From Fibrobacter sp. UWR3 (GTDB taxonomy: Bacteria > Fibrobacterota > Fibrobacteria > Fibrobacterales > Fibrobacteraceae): a DNA stretch of 64,000 nt. The position numbers were made by a program, and so were the translations under genes. Positions within the stretch are counted from its first letter, which is position 1, and every line of letters begins with the position of its first letter. The stretch spans positions 248,001-312,000 of the forward strand of contig NZ_FRCW01000004.1 of assembly GCF_900143055.1 (NCBI RefSeq), read 5' to 3'. Below, one piece after another: positions 42,652 through 51,243 of this stretch. Below the pieces are notes generated by a model, which did no database searches, was not told where the DNA came from, and saw nothing but the letters and a program-made list of their open reading frames with translations.

Positions 42652-42879
42652 TTACTTGCCAGCGGCTTGGCCGAGCAGTCGTGTGGCTGCTGCCACATAC
42701 TCAGCCGGGTTCGGGAGCGGAGAACCTTCGGCAAGCAGAGCCTGACCGTAGAGGGCCTTCGGCCAATCGCCCAGGTCTTCCTTCGCGGAGGCGTTCAGCG
42801 CGAACAGGAACACAGCAATGAATGCGATTGCTGTTTTCTTGAAATATTTGGACAAATTAGTTACCGCCGTTTCGTGCAA
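42652..42879 (-). CDS. Chimeric small protein: signal peptide fused to an HtpG C-terminal tail
   Basis: 75 aa. Residues 1-32 (YFKKTAIAFIAVFLFALNASA) look like a signal peptide with an A-x-A site; residues 33-75 (KEDLGDWPKALYGQALLAEG, then SPLPNPAEYVAA) are the C-terminal tail of HtpG, with 86 bp about 93% identical to htpG (42701-42786 vs 46362-46447). The start ATG 42879 lies inside the end of znuB (22-bp overlap), so it could be coupled to it. It may be expressed or be a decayed insertion junction. Confidence 0.5.
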   Translation of the reverse strand: MHETAVTNLSKYFKKTAIAFIAVFLFALNASAKEDLGDWPKALYGQALLAEGSPLPNPAEYVAAATRLLGQAAGK

Positions 42880-43717
42880 TACCTATCAGGTAGAATAGAC
42901 CGAAAACTACGATATCCGCCGCCACGATGGTCGAACCCACGGGAGTTCCGGCGAGAATAGCGACTACGATGCCGATAAGCGAGCAAATCACGGATATGGT
43001 GGCCGCAGCGACCGTTACCGAGAAAAAGCTCTTGAATACGCGCATGGCCGAAAGTGCCGGGAAAACCACGAGGGCCGATACCAAAAGCGCACCCACAAGG
43101 TTCATGGCGAGTACGATAATCGTTGCGACGATGACCGCAATCAGCAGGTTGAAAAGCGCAGTGTTGACGCCTGTGGCTCGTGCGAAATTCTCGTCGAACG
43201 TGATGGAGAAAATCTTGTTGTAGAAGAGGACGAAGCAGAAAAGAACCACGCACGAGAGCGCTATGCACAGGATGACCTCTTCCAGTTTCAGCGTGAGGAT
43301 GGACGTGGAACCGAAAAGCGTGGTGCACACGTCGCCCGAGATGTTTGCCGAAGTGGAAAATATGTTCATCAGCAGGTAGCCGATGGCAAGCGCACCGACC
43401 GATACCATGGCGACGGCGGCATCGCCCTTGATGCGAGCGTTTTTCCCGGTGCAGAGCAGGAGTACTGCCACGGCTATGGTTACCGGCAAGATGATGAGCA
43501 TGTTGTTTGTCACCTTGAGTACTGCTGCAATGGCAAGTGCGCCGAATGCGACGTGCGAAAGGCCGTCGCCGATATAGGAGTAGCGCTTGAGTACGAGGGT
43601 AACGCCCAGCAGCGACGAACAGAGCGATACGAGTACGCCTACGATAATCGCGTAGCGCACGAAGGGAAAGTCCAGGTAGAAAAGAAGCGTATCAATTGGC
43701 ATACCGTACATTGTCAT
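42857..43717 (-). CDS. znuB: Zinc ABC transporter permease
   Basis: 286 aa, ABC-3 family, about eight helices. Typical segments are VGVLVSLCSSLLGVTLVLKR, YSYIGDGLSHVAFGALAIA and ALLVSALVVFPALSAMRVFKS, TPVGSTIVAADIVVF. Imports zinc with ZnuC and ZnuA. Starts at 43717 or at the internal ATG 43702 (MPIDTLLFY); the region before it is a GGGGATGACA dispersed repeat, so the start is uncertain by 5 codons. Last main gene of the zur-znuACB unit. Confidence 0.9.
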   Translation of the reverse strand: MTMYGMPIDTLLFYLDFPFVRYAIIVGVLVSLCSSLLGVTLVLKRYSYIGDGLSHVAFGALAIAAVLKVTNNMLIILPVTIAVAVLLLCTGKNARIKGDAAVAMVSVGALAIGYLLMNIFSTSANISGDVCTTLFGSTSILTLKLEEVILCIALSCVVLFCFVLFYNKIFSITFDENFARATGVNTALFNLLIAVIVATIIVLAMNLVGALLVSALVVFPALSAMRVFKSFFSVTVAAATISVICSLIGIVVAILAGTPVGSTIVAADIVVFGLFYLIGIARNGGN

Positions 43718-43742
43718 CCCCGCGAATGCGGGGATCTCCTTG
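43712..43742. repeat. Palindromic dispersed repeat (CCCCGC family) at the znuB start
   Basis: TGTCATCCCCGC-GAAT-GCGGGGATCTCC; its end overlaps the first codons of znuB. Confidence 0.75.
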
Positions 43743-43752
43743 ACTTGAGGTT

Positions 43753-44409
43753 TTATCTTCCTTTAACTGATATTTGGTCGAAGTTCATCACGCGGGTAGC
43801 ATCGTCCAGGGCGGAGTCCACGTCGTGCGTGACCATCACGATGGTCATGCCCTTCTTGTGTAGGTCATTGATGACGCGGTACATCGTTTCCGTAGATTCG
43901 GGATCGAGTCCCGTCACCGGTTCGTCGAGAAGCAATAAGCGTTCGGCAGCACAGAGGGCCCGGGCCAAAAGCACGCGCTGCTTTTGGCCCCCCGAAAGCT
44001 CGCGGAAGCACGACTTGCGCAAGCTTTCGGTGCGGGTGAGCGCCATGCATTCCATGGCGCGCTCCCGCTGGGCCCGTCCATAAAACGGCAGCAGGCGGAA
44101 CTTGCCCTGGAATGCGGAAAGAACGATTTCTTCCACCGATGCGGGAAAATCCCTCTGGACTAGCGTCATCTGCGGCAGGTAACCGATTTCACTGCGCTTG
44201 AGCCCTTCGCAGAGTTCGATATCTCCGGACTTGGGCTTGAGCAAGCCTGCGATTCCACGGAGGAACGTTGTCTTGCCGGAACCGTTGCGTCCGATGATGC
44301 AGAGGTAGTCCCCGACATTCACGTCGTAATCCAAGTCGCGGACCAGGTCCTTGCTTCCGTAGCCGAGCGTCAGCTGGCGGCATTTGATCAGAGGGATTAT
44401 TTCGTTCAT
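43753..44409 (-). CDS. znuC: Zinc ABC transporter ATP-binding protein
   Basis: 218 aa. Walker A IIGRNGSGKTTFLRGI, signature ELSGGQKQRVLLARAL, Walker B LLLLDEPVTGLDP and switch His MVTHDVD complete. A Q-loop lies at YLPQMTLVQRD. It starts 1 bp after the znuA stop; coupled. Confidence 0.94.
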   Translation of the reverse strand: MNEIIPLIKCRQLTLGYGSKDLVRDLDYDVNVGDYLCIIGRNGSGKTTFLRGIAGLLKPKSGDIELCEGLKRSEIGYLPQMTLVQRDFPASVEEIVLSAFQGKFRLLPFYGRAQRERAMECMALTRTESLRKSCFRELSGGQKQRVLLARALCAAERLLLLDEPVTGLDPESTETMYRVINDLHKKGMTIVMVTHDVDSALDDATRVMNFDQISVKGR

Positions 44410-44410
44410 G

Positions 44411-45439
44411 TTATTTTAAAGCCTTTTTCAATACTTCCAGATTGTCGCGCATGATGGAGAGGTAATCGACGCCGGCCTTTATCTGTTCGTCCGTCACCGA
44501 CTGCATCGAATTGAGCGTCAAGACCTGCGCGTTCTTGGAGTTCTTGCTCGCATCGAGAATCGCCCGGGCGATTTTCCCGTCGCTGCCGTCGATAGTCAAA
44601 ATGGCGGGGAGCGCAAGCGAATCCATCTTGTTCGCAAGGAAGGTTACAGTCTCGAAACTCGCTTCGCTCTCGGCGGAACAGCCGGCAAATGCGGCATAGT
44701 ACTTAATGCCATAATCGTCCACCAGATAGCGAAACGGGAAACGGTCGCCGAACAGGATAGTTTCGTGGGTCGCCTCGGCAACGGCATCGGCATATTCGTC
44801 GTCAATTTCGTTCAGCTTGACAGTATAGTCAGCTGCGTTCGATCTGTATGTTTCGGCATTTGCGGTGTCGATTTTGACCAGGGCTTTGACGATGTCCACG
44901 CCAACCAGGTATTTGGCCGCTACCAGCGAAAGCCAGATGTGCTCGTCGTTCTCGACTTCTTCGTGGTGATGATGCTCGGAGGTCGCCTCGGCAGGCTCGG
45001 TGACCTTGGCATGCTCATGATGTTCCTCTACCTGCATGCCCTCCACGACTTCTTCTTCCTTGATGCGGTCGCCGAGAGCCTTCATCAGGTTCAGCGCGAC
45101 GCGCCCTTCCTTCGGGGTAGCCGCAAGTGCCTTCTCAATCCATTCGTCAGACTCGCCGCCCACGTAAACGACAAGGTCGGCCTTGGCGATGGTCGCAATG
45201 TCCTTGGCCGAGGGCTTGTAGCTGTGAAGGTCGGTGCCGTTCTTGATGAGCAGTTTCAGGTCAACTGCATCGGCACGCTCGCCAATCACGTTCTTCAACC
45301 AGTCGTACTGCGGGTAGATGGTTGCGACGACGGAAATCTTTTTCGGTGCGGAATCCTTTTTCCCGGATTCCGTGTTGCATGCGGTCAGCATGAACGCTAA
45401 CGCGAAAAACGATATTGCAATGGATGCAACTTTTTTCAT
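44411..45439 (-). CDS. znuA: Zinc-binding periplasmic lipoprotein
   Basis: 342 aa cluster 9 binding protein. Signal with lipobox FMLTAC (MKKVASIAISFFALAFMLTA). The metal-binding His of DLHSYKPSAKD, a His-rich loop (EEHHEHAK ... SEHHHHEEVENDEH, residues 137-168), HIWLS and the distal FGDRFPFRYLV and FETVTFL segments are family hallmarks; the His-rich loop is typical for zinc rather than manganese. ATG 45439 has AAGGACC upstream. Confidence 0.92.
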   Translation of the reverse strand: MKKVASIAISFFALAFMLTACNTESGKKDSAPKKISVVATIYPQYDWLKNVIGERADAVDLKLLIKNGTDLHSYKPSAKDIATIAKADLVVYVGGESDEWIEKALAATPKEGRVALNLMKALGDRIKEEEVVEGMQVEEHHEHAKVTEPAEATSEHHHHEEVENDEHIWLSLVAAKYLVGVDIVKALVKIDTANAETYRSNAADYTVKLNEIDDEYADAVAEATHETILFGDRFPFRYLVDDYGIKYYAAFAGCSAESEASFETVTFLANKMDSLALPAILTIDGSDGKIARAILDASKNSKNAQVLTLNSMQSVTDEQIKAGVDYLSIMRDNLEVLKKALK

Positions 45440-45523
45440 ATAAAGGTCCTTGTCCGTATGGACAAATGTTGTTGATGTTGTTATGCGGCTTTGTACCGCT
45501 CGTCGTCTTGGGTGCGACGCACT

Positions 45524-45790
45524 TCAATTCAACAACAGGACCTTTTGCGAAACAAGAGTGGCTCGGCACGTATCGAGAACCTTGATGCGGGGGAGCCTGA
45601 AAAACACGCAGCAGAGCGCGATTTCAAAAGGTGCGACGACCATTTCCATGCAGACCGTAATCAGTTCCAGACAGCGATGGATATGGTGACAGACGTGGCA
45701 ATGTTCGCCGTGGCAATGGTGTTCCAGGTGGCGTGACACGTAGAGCGACGCCATGACAACCAGAAGCCTGTCGAACAGGGCCTTAAACAT
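45524..45790 (-). CDS. Small His/Cys-rich protein between zur and znuA
   Basis: 88 aa with a striking cluster HLEHHCHGEHCHVCHHIHRC (residues 22-41), followed by a hydrophobic helix and a Cys-rich tail. Start ATG 45790 overlaps the end of zur by 8 bp, so it is in the same transcript as the zinc regulator. The cluster could bind zinc (chaperone or buffer). I know no characterised homologue. Confidence 0.65.
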   Translation of the reverse strand: MFKALFDRLLVVMASLYVSRHLEHHCHGEHCHVCHHIHRCLELITVCMEMVVAPFEIALCCVFFRLPRIKVLDTCRATLVSQKVLLLN

Positions 45791-46241
45791 GGTGCATACG
45801 ACTCCGCGGGAGGGGCTTCTTCGCGGCTATGGAGCATCCGGCGCAGCGCCCGAGCAGAACCGACTGCTGCTGGTCCAGTTCAAAGCCGCTTACGCGCTGT
45901 ACCGAAAGTTGCAGCATCTTGAGTGCGGGGCCTTCCAGGTGGAAAAACTTGCCGCATTCCTTGCACACGAGGTGCATTTTCTCCTGGCACTTGCTCGGGC
46001 CCGTGTAGCGGTACTGGAGTTCCTTGTTCTCTTCGGCCCCGACAATCTGGACGATACCCGCTTTTTCGAGACGGGCGAGGTTCCTGTAGATGGTGCTCAG
46101 GGAAACGGAGCGCAGGTCCTGGGCAATGTCGGAGGCCTTGAAAATCCGGTCAGGATTCTTGACCATGAAGTCCATGATGACTTGTCGCGTTTTCGTCTTG
46201 TATTCTAATTTGCAAATCATTCGCAAATTTAAATTTAACAA
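45783..46241 (-). CDS. zur: Fur-family regulator, probably Zur
   Basis: 152 aa (or 145 aa from the internal ATG 46220, MICKLEYKTKTRQVIMDFM). Winged helix with FKASDIAQDLRSVSLSTIYRNLARLEKAGIVQ, then the metal-binding domain with CKECGKFFHLE and CAGC zinc-structural Cys pairs and a Fur-like H-L-V. Next to znuACB, so Zur rather than Fur or PerR. Start uncertain: both ATGs are within a palindrome. Confidence 0.88.
   Translation of the reverse strand: MLNLNLRMICKLEYKTKTRQVIMDFMVKNPDRIFKASDIAQDLRSVSLSTIYRNLARLEKAGIVQIVGAEENKELQYRYTGPSKCQEKMHLVCKECGKFFHLEGPALKMLQLSVQRVSGFELDQQQSVLLGRCAGCSIAAKKPLPRSRMHHV
46207..46229. promoter_or_regulatory. Palindrome at the zur start (candidate Zur operator)
   Basis: AATTTGC-aaatcattc-GCAAATT, a perfect 7-bp inverted repeat with 9-bp spacer, overlapping the first codons of zur; a typical size for a Fur-family operator. 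Confidence 0.5.
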
Positions 46242-46262
46242 AAAGTGGGTGCGTTGTCAACG

Positions 46263-46290
46263 AAAAAGCCTGCGAATGGGCCGCAGGCTT
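46263..46290 (-). terminator. Terminator of htpG
   Basis: On the minus strand GAAGCCTGCG-GCCCATT-CGCAGGCTTTTTC. Confidence 0.85.
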
Positions 46291-46315
46291 CTCGTAAATG
46301 TGGTTGTATTTAGCG

Positions 46316-48202
46316 TCACTTCACACTTGCTGTCAGCAATTTTGTAATCGCACTGACGTATTCAGCCGGGTTCGGAAGCGGAGAACCTTCGGCAAGCAGA
46401 GCCTGACCGTAGAGGGCCTTCGGCCAGTCACCCAAATCTTCCTTCGCTTCGACCTTCTTCTTGAGCATTTCGCAAATCGGGTGCGTCGGGTTGATTTCCA
46501 GAATGCGCTTGGACTTCGGCAAGTTCTTCTGGCCCATGGCCTTCATCATGCGTTCCATCTGGGCGCTCATGGCGTCTTCGCTCGTCACGAGGCAGCAGGG
46601 GCTATCCTTCAGGCGGCTAGACACGCGGACTTCCTTGATGTCTTCGTCCAAGACTTTCTGCAGGTTTTCGCAGAGGCCCTTAAAGATTCCCTTGTTGGCT
46701 TCTTCGGCCTTCTTTTCGTCTTCGGTCTTTTCGAAATCCACGTCGCCGCGGGCGATGTCGTGGAACTTCTTGTCGCCGAATTCGGTGAGGCTCGACATCA
46801 TGAATTCATCGATGCCGTCGCTCATGAGCAACACCTCGTAGCCCTTGGCCTTGAAAGCTTCGAGCATCGGGTTGGACTTCACGGCGTTCTTGTCGCCGAT
46901 GAGGTAGTAGATTTCCTTCTGGCCTTCCGGCATGCGCTTCACGTATTCGTCAAGGCCCACGAGAGCGTCGCCCTCCGTCTTGGTGCTTTCGAAGCGGAGC
47001 AGCTTCTTGAGTTCGTCAAGATGTTCCCAGTTCATGTAGAAGCCTTCCTTCAAGACCATGCCGAGTTCGCGCCACCAGGCGTTGTACTTCGCGGCATCCT
47101 TGTCGGCCATGTTCTGCAAGGTGTCGAGCACTTTCTTGATGACGTGCTTGCGGATGTTGGTGATAATCTTGTTGTTCTGCAAGATTTCGCGGGACACGTT
47201 CAGCGGCAAGTCTTCGCTATCTACCACGCCGCGCACAAAACGGAGCCAAGGCGGCAGCAGGTCCTTGCAGTCGTCCATGATAAAGACTTTCTTCACGTAG
47301 AGCTTGAGTCCGTGCAGTGCATCGTTGTGCCAGATGTTGAACGGGGCCTTGGACGGAATGTACACGAGGCTCCAGAATTCCTGGGAACCTTCGGCGTGGC
47401 TGTGGCTCCAAGCGGCCGGTTCGTCGGCTTCGTGGCTGATGACGTTGTAGAAGTCCTTGTACTGTTCTTCGGTGACTTCCTTTTCGCTCTGGCGCCACAA
47501 TGCCTGCTTTTCGTTCAAACGTTCTTCGGGCTTTTCTTCGAGTTCGCCCTTGTCGTTCTTCGTTGCTTCGGGGTGGAAGTAAATGCCGTAGCTCACGAAG
47601 CCGCTGTACTTCTGGACGATGTCCTTGATTTTCCATTCGCTTGCGAAGTCTTCGGCGTCTTCGTCGTCCTTCAGGTACAAAGTAATCTTGGTGCCCACCT
47701 TGTCGCGCGGGGCTTCGGAAATCTCGAATTCGCCCGTGCCTTCGGAAGACCACAGGTAACCCTGAGTTTCGCCGGCCTTAAGGGTCAAAACTTCGACCTT
47801 CTTTGCGACCATGAACACGGAGTAGAAGCCCACACCGAACTGACCGATGAGATCGACTCTGCCCTTGTCGCTTTCCTTCAAATTCTTGATGAAGTTCTTG
47901 GTGCCGCTACGGGCGATGGTGCCCAGGCAGTTGATCAAGTCGTCCTTGTTCATGCCGATACCGTTGTCTTCCACAACGATGCGCTTGCCTTCCTTGTTCA
48001 CCGAGATGTCGATGCGCAGCTGCGTGCCCTGCGGCAAGAGTTCTGCGTTTGAAAGCGAGAGGAAACGGCGCTTGTCCAGTGCGTCCGCCGCGTTGGAAAC
48101 GAGTTCGCGGAGGAAGATTTCCTTGTTGCTGTAAAGGGAGTTGATCATCAAGTTCAGCATGTCGCGAACTTCGGTCTGGAATTCCATCTTCTCTGTTGCC
48201 AT
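46316..48202 (-). CDS. htpG: Chaperone HtpG (Hsp90)
   Basis: 628 aa. GHKL ATP-binding N-domain (LRELVSNAADALDKRRFL, VEDNGIGMNKDDLINCLGTIA, GQFGVGFYSVFMVA), middle domain (RGVVDSEDLPLNVSREILQ) and C-terminal dimer domain are complete. The last 12 residues (AITKLLTASVK) and about 86 bp of coding sequence are duplicated near 42.6-42.8 kb. Shine-Dalgarno AAGGACG before ATG 48202. Confidence 0.97.
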   Translation of the reverse strand: MATEKMEFQTEVRDMLNLMINSLYSNKEIFLRELVSNAADALDKRRFLSLSNAELLPQGTQLRIDISVNKEGKRIVVEDNGIGMNKDDLINCLGTIARSGTKNFIKNLKESDKGRVDLIGQFGVGFYSVFMVAKKVEVLTLKAGETQGYLWSSEGTGEFEISEAPRDKVGTKITLYLKDDEDAEDFASEWKIKDIVQKYSGFVSYGIYFHPEATKNDKGELEEKPEERLNEKQALWRQSEKEVTEEQYKDFYNVISHEADEPAAWSHSHAEGSQEFWSLVYIPSKAPFNIWHNDALHGLKLYVKKVFIMDDCKDLLPPWLRFVRGVVDSEDLPLNVSREILQNNKIITNIRKHVIKKVLDTLQNMADKDAAKYNAWWRELGMVLKEGFYMNWEHLDELKKLLRFESTKTEGDALVGLDEYVKRMPEGQKEIYYLIGDKNAVKSNPMLEAFKAKGYEVLLMSDGIDEFMMSSLTEFGDKKFHDIARGDVDFEKTEDEKKAEEANKGIFKGLCENLQKVLDEDIKEVRVSSRLKDSPCCLVTSEDAMSAQMERMMKAMGQKNLPKSKRILEINPTHPICEMLKKKVEAKEDLGDWPKALYGQALLAEGSPLPNPAEYVSAITKLLTASVK

Positions 48203-48221
48203 TTTACGTCCTTTTCCTTTT

Positions 48222-48250
48222 TGTCATTCCCGCGCAGGCGGGAATCTCCG
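48222..48250. repeat. Palindromic dispersed repeat (TCCCGC family) upstream of htpG
   Basis: TGTCATTCCCGC-GCA-GGCGGGAATCTCC; the rest of 48203-48480 has a further composite repeat (GACAAGCTCACCAACCGTGG ... TGAGTTTGCCGAAGTG, 48361-48427) and an AT-rich promoter TATATTATATTTC. Confidence 0.7.
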
Positions 48251-48480
48251 TTATGTTTAATTTTCGAGCGGTTTAGACTGTCAAAATGTTTCAAAATGAA
48301 ACAAATTGACGGCCCAGCCTTGTTTTCGCTATAGTAATTGCAAGAACCGTGCCAATGGTTTGACAAGCTCACCAACCGTGGTTCGACATAAGGTCGCTGA
48401 GCCGGTGCGCTGAGTTTGCCGAAGTGCACCAATATATTATATTTCGGAAAAGCCTGCTTTTTGGGGCTAAAAGGAGATTT

Positions 48481-49023
48481 ATGAAAAAGGCGTTCTTGAA
48501 CATGTTTATCCTGTCGCTGGCAGTAGCGTTCTGTGCCTGCGACGATTCCGCGTCGGGTTCTCCCGAAAACGGGGGCGACTCGGGTAAAACTGCGGAATCG
48601 AAGGGGAGTTTTCCTGCAGGCGGTGACTCGGATTTTTACTGCGAAGCGACCATCGGTGTTGATTCCGACGGCAAAAACTGGAGCCAGATAAAGTTGAATA
48701 TCCCGAACTACAAGGGGTTTGTGGAACGGATCGTGTTCGACGATGCGGGTAACGGCTCGCAGTACTATGAAGAGTCCTATTTCAAGATATCGCCGATGGA
48801 TAAGGCCGAGATGTGTTTGGAATTCGAACAGGCGCTGCGGGAAGACCTTGCAGATAAAAATGTTACCGATTCCTATTGTGGCGAAGGCGTTTCGTATTTC
48901 GTGATTGAGTTTGAAAAAGTCAAGCTGGAACGACTCGCGTCATATGCGGAATCCTTCAGGGAAGACTGCGAAGATTACGAGCGTGACTGGGAAGAGGGCG
49001 AGTACACCCGCTACCAGAAATAA
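48481..49023 (+). CDS. Small secreted lipoprotein, hypothetical
   Basis: 180 aa. Signal MKKAFLNMFILSLAVAFCAC, then a Ser/Gly-rich acidic stretch (CDDSASGSPENGGDSG) and a charged globular part with several Cys (YCEATIGVDSDG, MCLEFEQALRED, EDCEDYERDW). No known domain. Typical of Fibrobacter small lipoproteins. ATG 48481 behind AAAAGGAGATTT. Confidence 0.75.
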   Translation: MKKAFLNMFILSLAVAFCACDDSASGSPENGGDSGKTAESKGSFPAGGDSDFYCEATIGVDSDGKNWSQIKLNIPNYKGFVERIVFDDAGNGSQYYEESYFKISPMDKAEMCLEFEQALREDLADKNVTDSYCGEGVSYFVIEFEKVKLERLASYAESFREDCEDYERDWEEGEYTRYQK

Positions 49024-49050
49024 ATTACGTTCAAGATAAAGTAAGTTACG

Positions 49051-49941
49051 TTACTTCAGGTAAATCCTTTGCTCGTCGCTTAGCATTAGGATGACGGGGA
49101 GTGCCGGTGCAGCGAAGGTTCTGCCTTCGAGGTTTCCGCTCTTTAGCAGCTGGCCGTTCAGGCTGAACGCCTTGTATTGGGCGTTAGGCTTGGCGCCTGC
49201 AATCAGGTAGCGGCTTTGGCCGAGTTTCGCGAAGCTGATTCTTGCCTGTGATAGTCCCGGGATTGCGGGGGAGGCTGTCGTGGATTCGGGCGGAAACTTG
49301 ATGTCCGGGCACGTGTTCAGCGTGTCGAGAAGGATGGTGAATTCTCCGGCAACGGTCGCAAGTGCGAGAGGCATGTCAACCATATCGACGTCTTTCCCGC
49401 CGTTTCTTCCTCTCAGCTCGGGCGGATTGAATTCACAGCCGGAGTAACCCAATTCTTTGCAGTAGAACTTCTGGCACAAATCAAATACATGGTTCACGAG
49501 GGAATCTGCCTGTTCCGCCGTACCCTTGAATACGCCCGCCTTCTGCAGGCGCGGAAATTCGTCCTTGTACACGTCTTTGTGGTTCACGCTGAAAAGCGAA
49601 TCGACGCGTGAGCTCTCGTCTTCGGAATAGGAAACTCGTGCTACCTTGACCACCTTCTCGGTGACAATCACGATCATGGTGGAATCCAGGGCGGACCTGT
49701 ATACCCATGCCGTATCGGTGCCGGAGGCGTTCTTGACCGCGGGCTCGCGCTGGCTCATCTTGGAGAGGTCCAGGTAGTCGCCTTCGAACAGGTAGAGCGC
49801 TGTCGCCGGGTAGCCCATGTAGACGTCGGTGCTGCCGCCCCCGCCCTGATGGTGGGTGACGTTGCATTCCGCCGCATGTAGGCTTGTGGTTAAGGCGCCT
49901 GCGCAAAACGCGCCCGCAAATAGAAATTTGGTGAATTTCAT
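49051..49941 (-). CDS. Secreted protein with C-terminal sorting-like tail, hypothetical
   Basis: 296 aa. Signal peptide MKFTKFLFAGAFCAGALTT. The middle contains NVTHHQGGGGSTDVYMGYP, Cys-containing CELGY-type loops (CQKFYCKELGYSGCEFNPPE); the C-terminus (YKAFSLNGQLLKSGNLEGRTF ... VILMLSDEQRIYLK) resembles the LNG-type tail at the end of the GH8 enzyme. No catalytic motif recognised. Confidence 0.7.
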   Translation of the reverse strand: MKFTKFLFAGAFCAGALTTSLHAAECNVTHHQGGGGSTDVYMGYPATALYLFEGDYLDLSKMSQREPAVKNASGTDTAWVYRSALDSTMIVIVTEKVVKVARVSYSEDESSRVDSLFSVNHKDVYKDEFPRLQKAGVFKGTAEQADSLVNHVFDLCQKFYCKELGYSGCEFNPPELRGRNGGKDVDMVDMPLALATVAGEFTILLDTLNTCPDIKFPPESTTASPAIPGLSQARISFAKLGQSRYLIAGAKPNAQYKAFSLNGQLLKSGNLEGRTFAAPALPVILMLSDEQRIYLK

Positions 49942-49977
49942 GATTTATTCTCCTTTCTTGATATTGTAATAATAACA

Positions 49978-50013
49978 CAAAAAGAGGCGCCCTGTCAAGA
50001 GCACCTCTTTTTA
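49978..50013. terminator. Symmetric terminator between serC and the secreted protein gene
   Basis: AAAAAGAGG-cgccctgtcaagagca-CCTCTTTTT. Functions for serC on the minus strand. Confidence 0.75.
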
Positions 50014-50032
50014 AAATGGATGGTCTGGCCGC

Positions 50033-51139
50033 TTAGCCGAGTACCTTCTTCTCGAAGTCGCCGAGGCAGTCCACGAGAGCCTGAACGCCTTCGACCGGCA
50101 TCGCGTTGTAGATGGATGCGCGGAAGCCACCCACGGAGCGGTGACCCTTGAGCTGCTGGAGGCCGCGAGCCTTCGCGAATTCGAGGAATTCCTTGGCGAG
50201 ATCGTCAGCCTTGTCGGCAGCGACCACGTCCTTGTTGAACACGAACGGGACGTTCATGATGGAGCGGTCTTCCTTGGCAGCGGTACCGACGAACACCTTG
50301 GAGTTGTCGAGGGCGCTGTAGAGGAGAGCTGCCTTGGAGCGGTTCACCTTTTCGATAGCTTCCACGCCACCGAATTCCTTGAGCCACTTGAGCGTGCGGT
50401 TCATCACGTACACGGCAAATACCGGCGGAGTGTTGAACATGTTCTTCGCGTCGATGTGGGTCTGGAAGTTCAGCATGGTCGGGATGGTGCGGTTCACCTT
50501 GCCGAGCAAGTCCTTGCGGATGATGGTCACGGTCACGCCAGCGCAGCTGATGTTCTTCTGGGCGCCGCCGTACACAACGCCGAAGTCAGAAACGTTGATT
50601 TTCCTTGCGAGGAAGTCGGAGCTCACGTCGGCCATGAGGAAGCCGGACTTCGGCTTCGGGAAGCTCTGCCATTCCGTACCGTAGATGGTGTTGTTGGCAG
50701 TCACGTGGAGGTACGTGGCGTTGTCGCTCATCTTCAGGTTCTTGTCGATGTGGTTGTACACATCAGCCTTAGTGTCGCAGGCGACGTTCACGTTACCGAA
50801 CAGCTTGGCTTCCTTGCAGGCCTTGTTGGCCCAAACGCCGGTCAGCGCGTAGTCGGCCGTTGCGTTCTGGTCGAGGAAGTTCATCGGGAGCATGCAGAAC
50901 AGGAGTGAACAACCACCACCGAGGAAGACGATGTCGTAGTTCTCGGGAATGCCCATCAAGTCGCGGAGGAACTGTTCGGTTTCGGCGAACATGTTTTCGA
51001 TCGGCTTTGAACGGTGACTCATGGAGAGAATGCTGATGCCGCTGTTCGCGTAGTCGATGCATGCAGCAGATGCTTCCTTGAGTGCTTGTTCGGGCAGGAC
51101 GGACGGGCCTGCGCTAAAGTTATAGACCTTATTTGCCAT
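50033..51139 (-). CDS. serC: Phosphoserine aminotransferase
   Basis: 368 aa PLP enzyme of serine synthesis (3-phosphohydroxypyruvate to phosphoserine). VYNFSAGPSVLPEQALKEA, MSHRSKPIENMF, PLP-Lys in VVYGGAQKNISCAG and the C-terminal GHRSVGGFRASIYNAMP are diagnostic. Provides serine for the acetyltransferase in the sulfur island, although it has no sulfur box. Shine-Dalgarno AAGGAAC before ATG 51139. Confidence 0.97.
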   Translation of the reverse strand: MANKVYNFSAGPSVLPEQALKEASAACIDYANSGISILSMSHRSKPIENMFAETEQFLRDLMGIPENYDIVFLGGGCSLLFCMLPMNFLDQNATADYALTGVWANKACKEAKLFGNVNVACDTKADVYNHIDKNLKMSDNATYLHVTANNTIYGTEWQSFPKPKSGFLMADVSSDFLARKINVSDFGVVYGGAQKNISCAGVTVTIIRKDLLGKVNRTIPTMLNFQTHIDAKNMFNTPPVFAVYVMNRTLKWLKEFGGVEAIEKVNRSKAALLYSALDNSKVFVGTAAKEDRSIMNVPFVFNKDVVAADKADDLAKEFLEFAKARGLQQLKGHRSVGGFRASIYNAMPVEGVQALVDCLGDFEKKVLG

Positions 51140-51243
51140 GGTTGTGTTCCTTTTTGTTTTGCCGGGGAACGTCCCGGACTATAAATTTACGGGCGTAAAA
51201 ATAGCAAATTGCGCCCTGCTCGGCAATGGTCTACGGGTGCTAC

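Noticed and set aside
46298-48052. 584-codon frame on the plus strand opposite htpG
   Set aside because: Shadow of htpG; Phe/Val/Leu/His-rich translation caused by reading the complement of biased codons.
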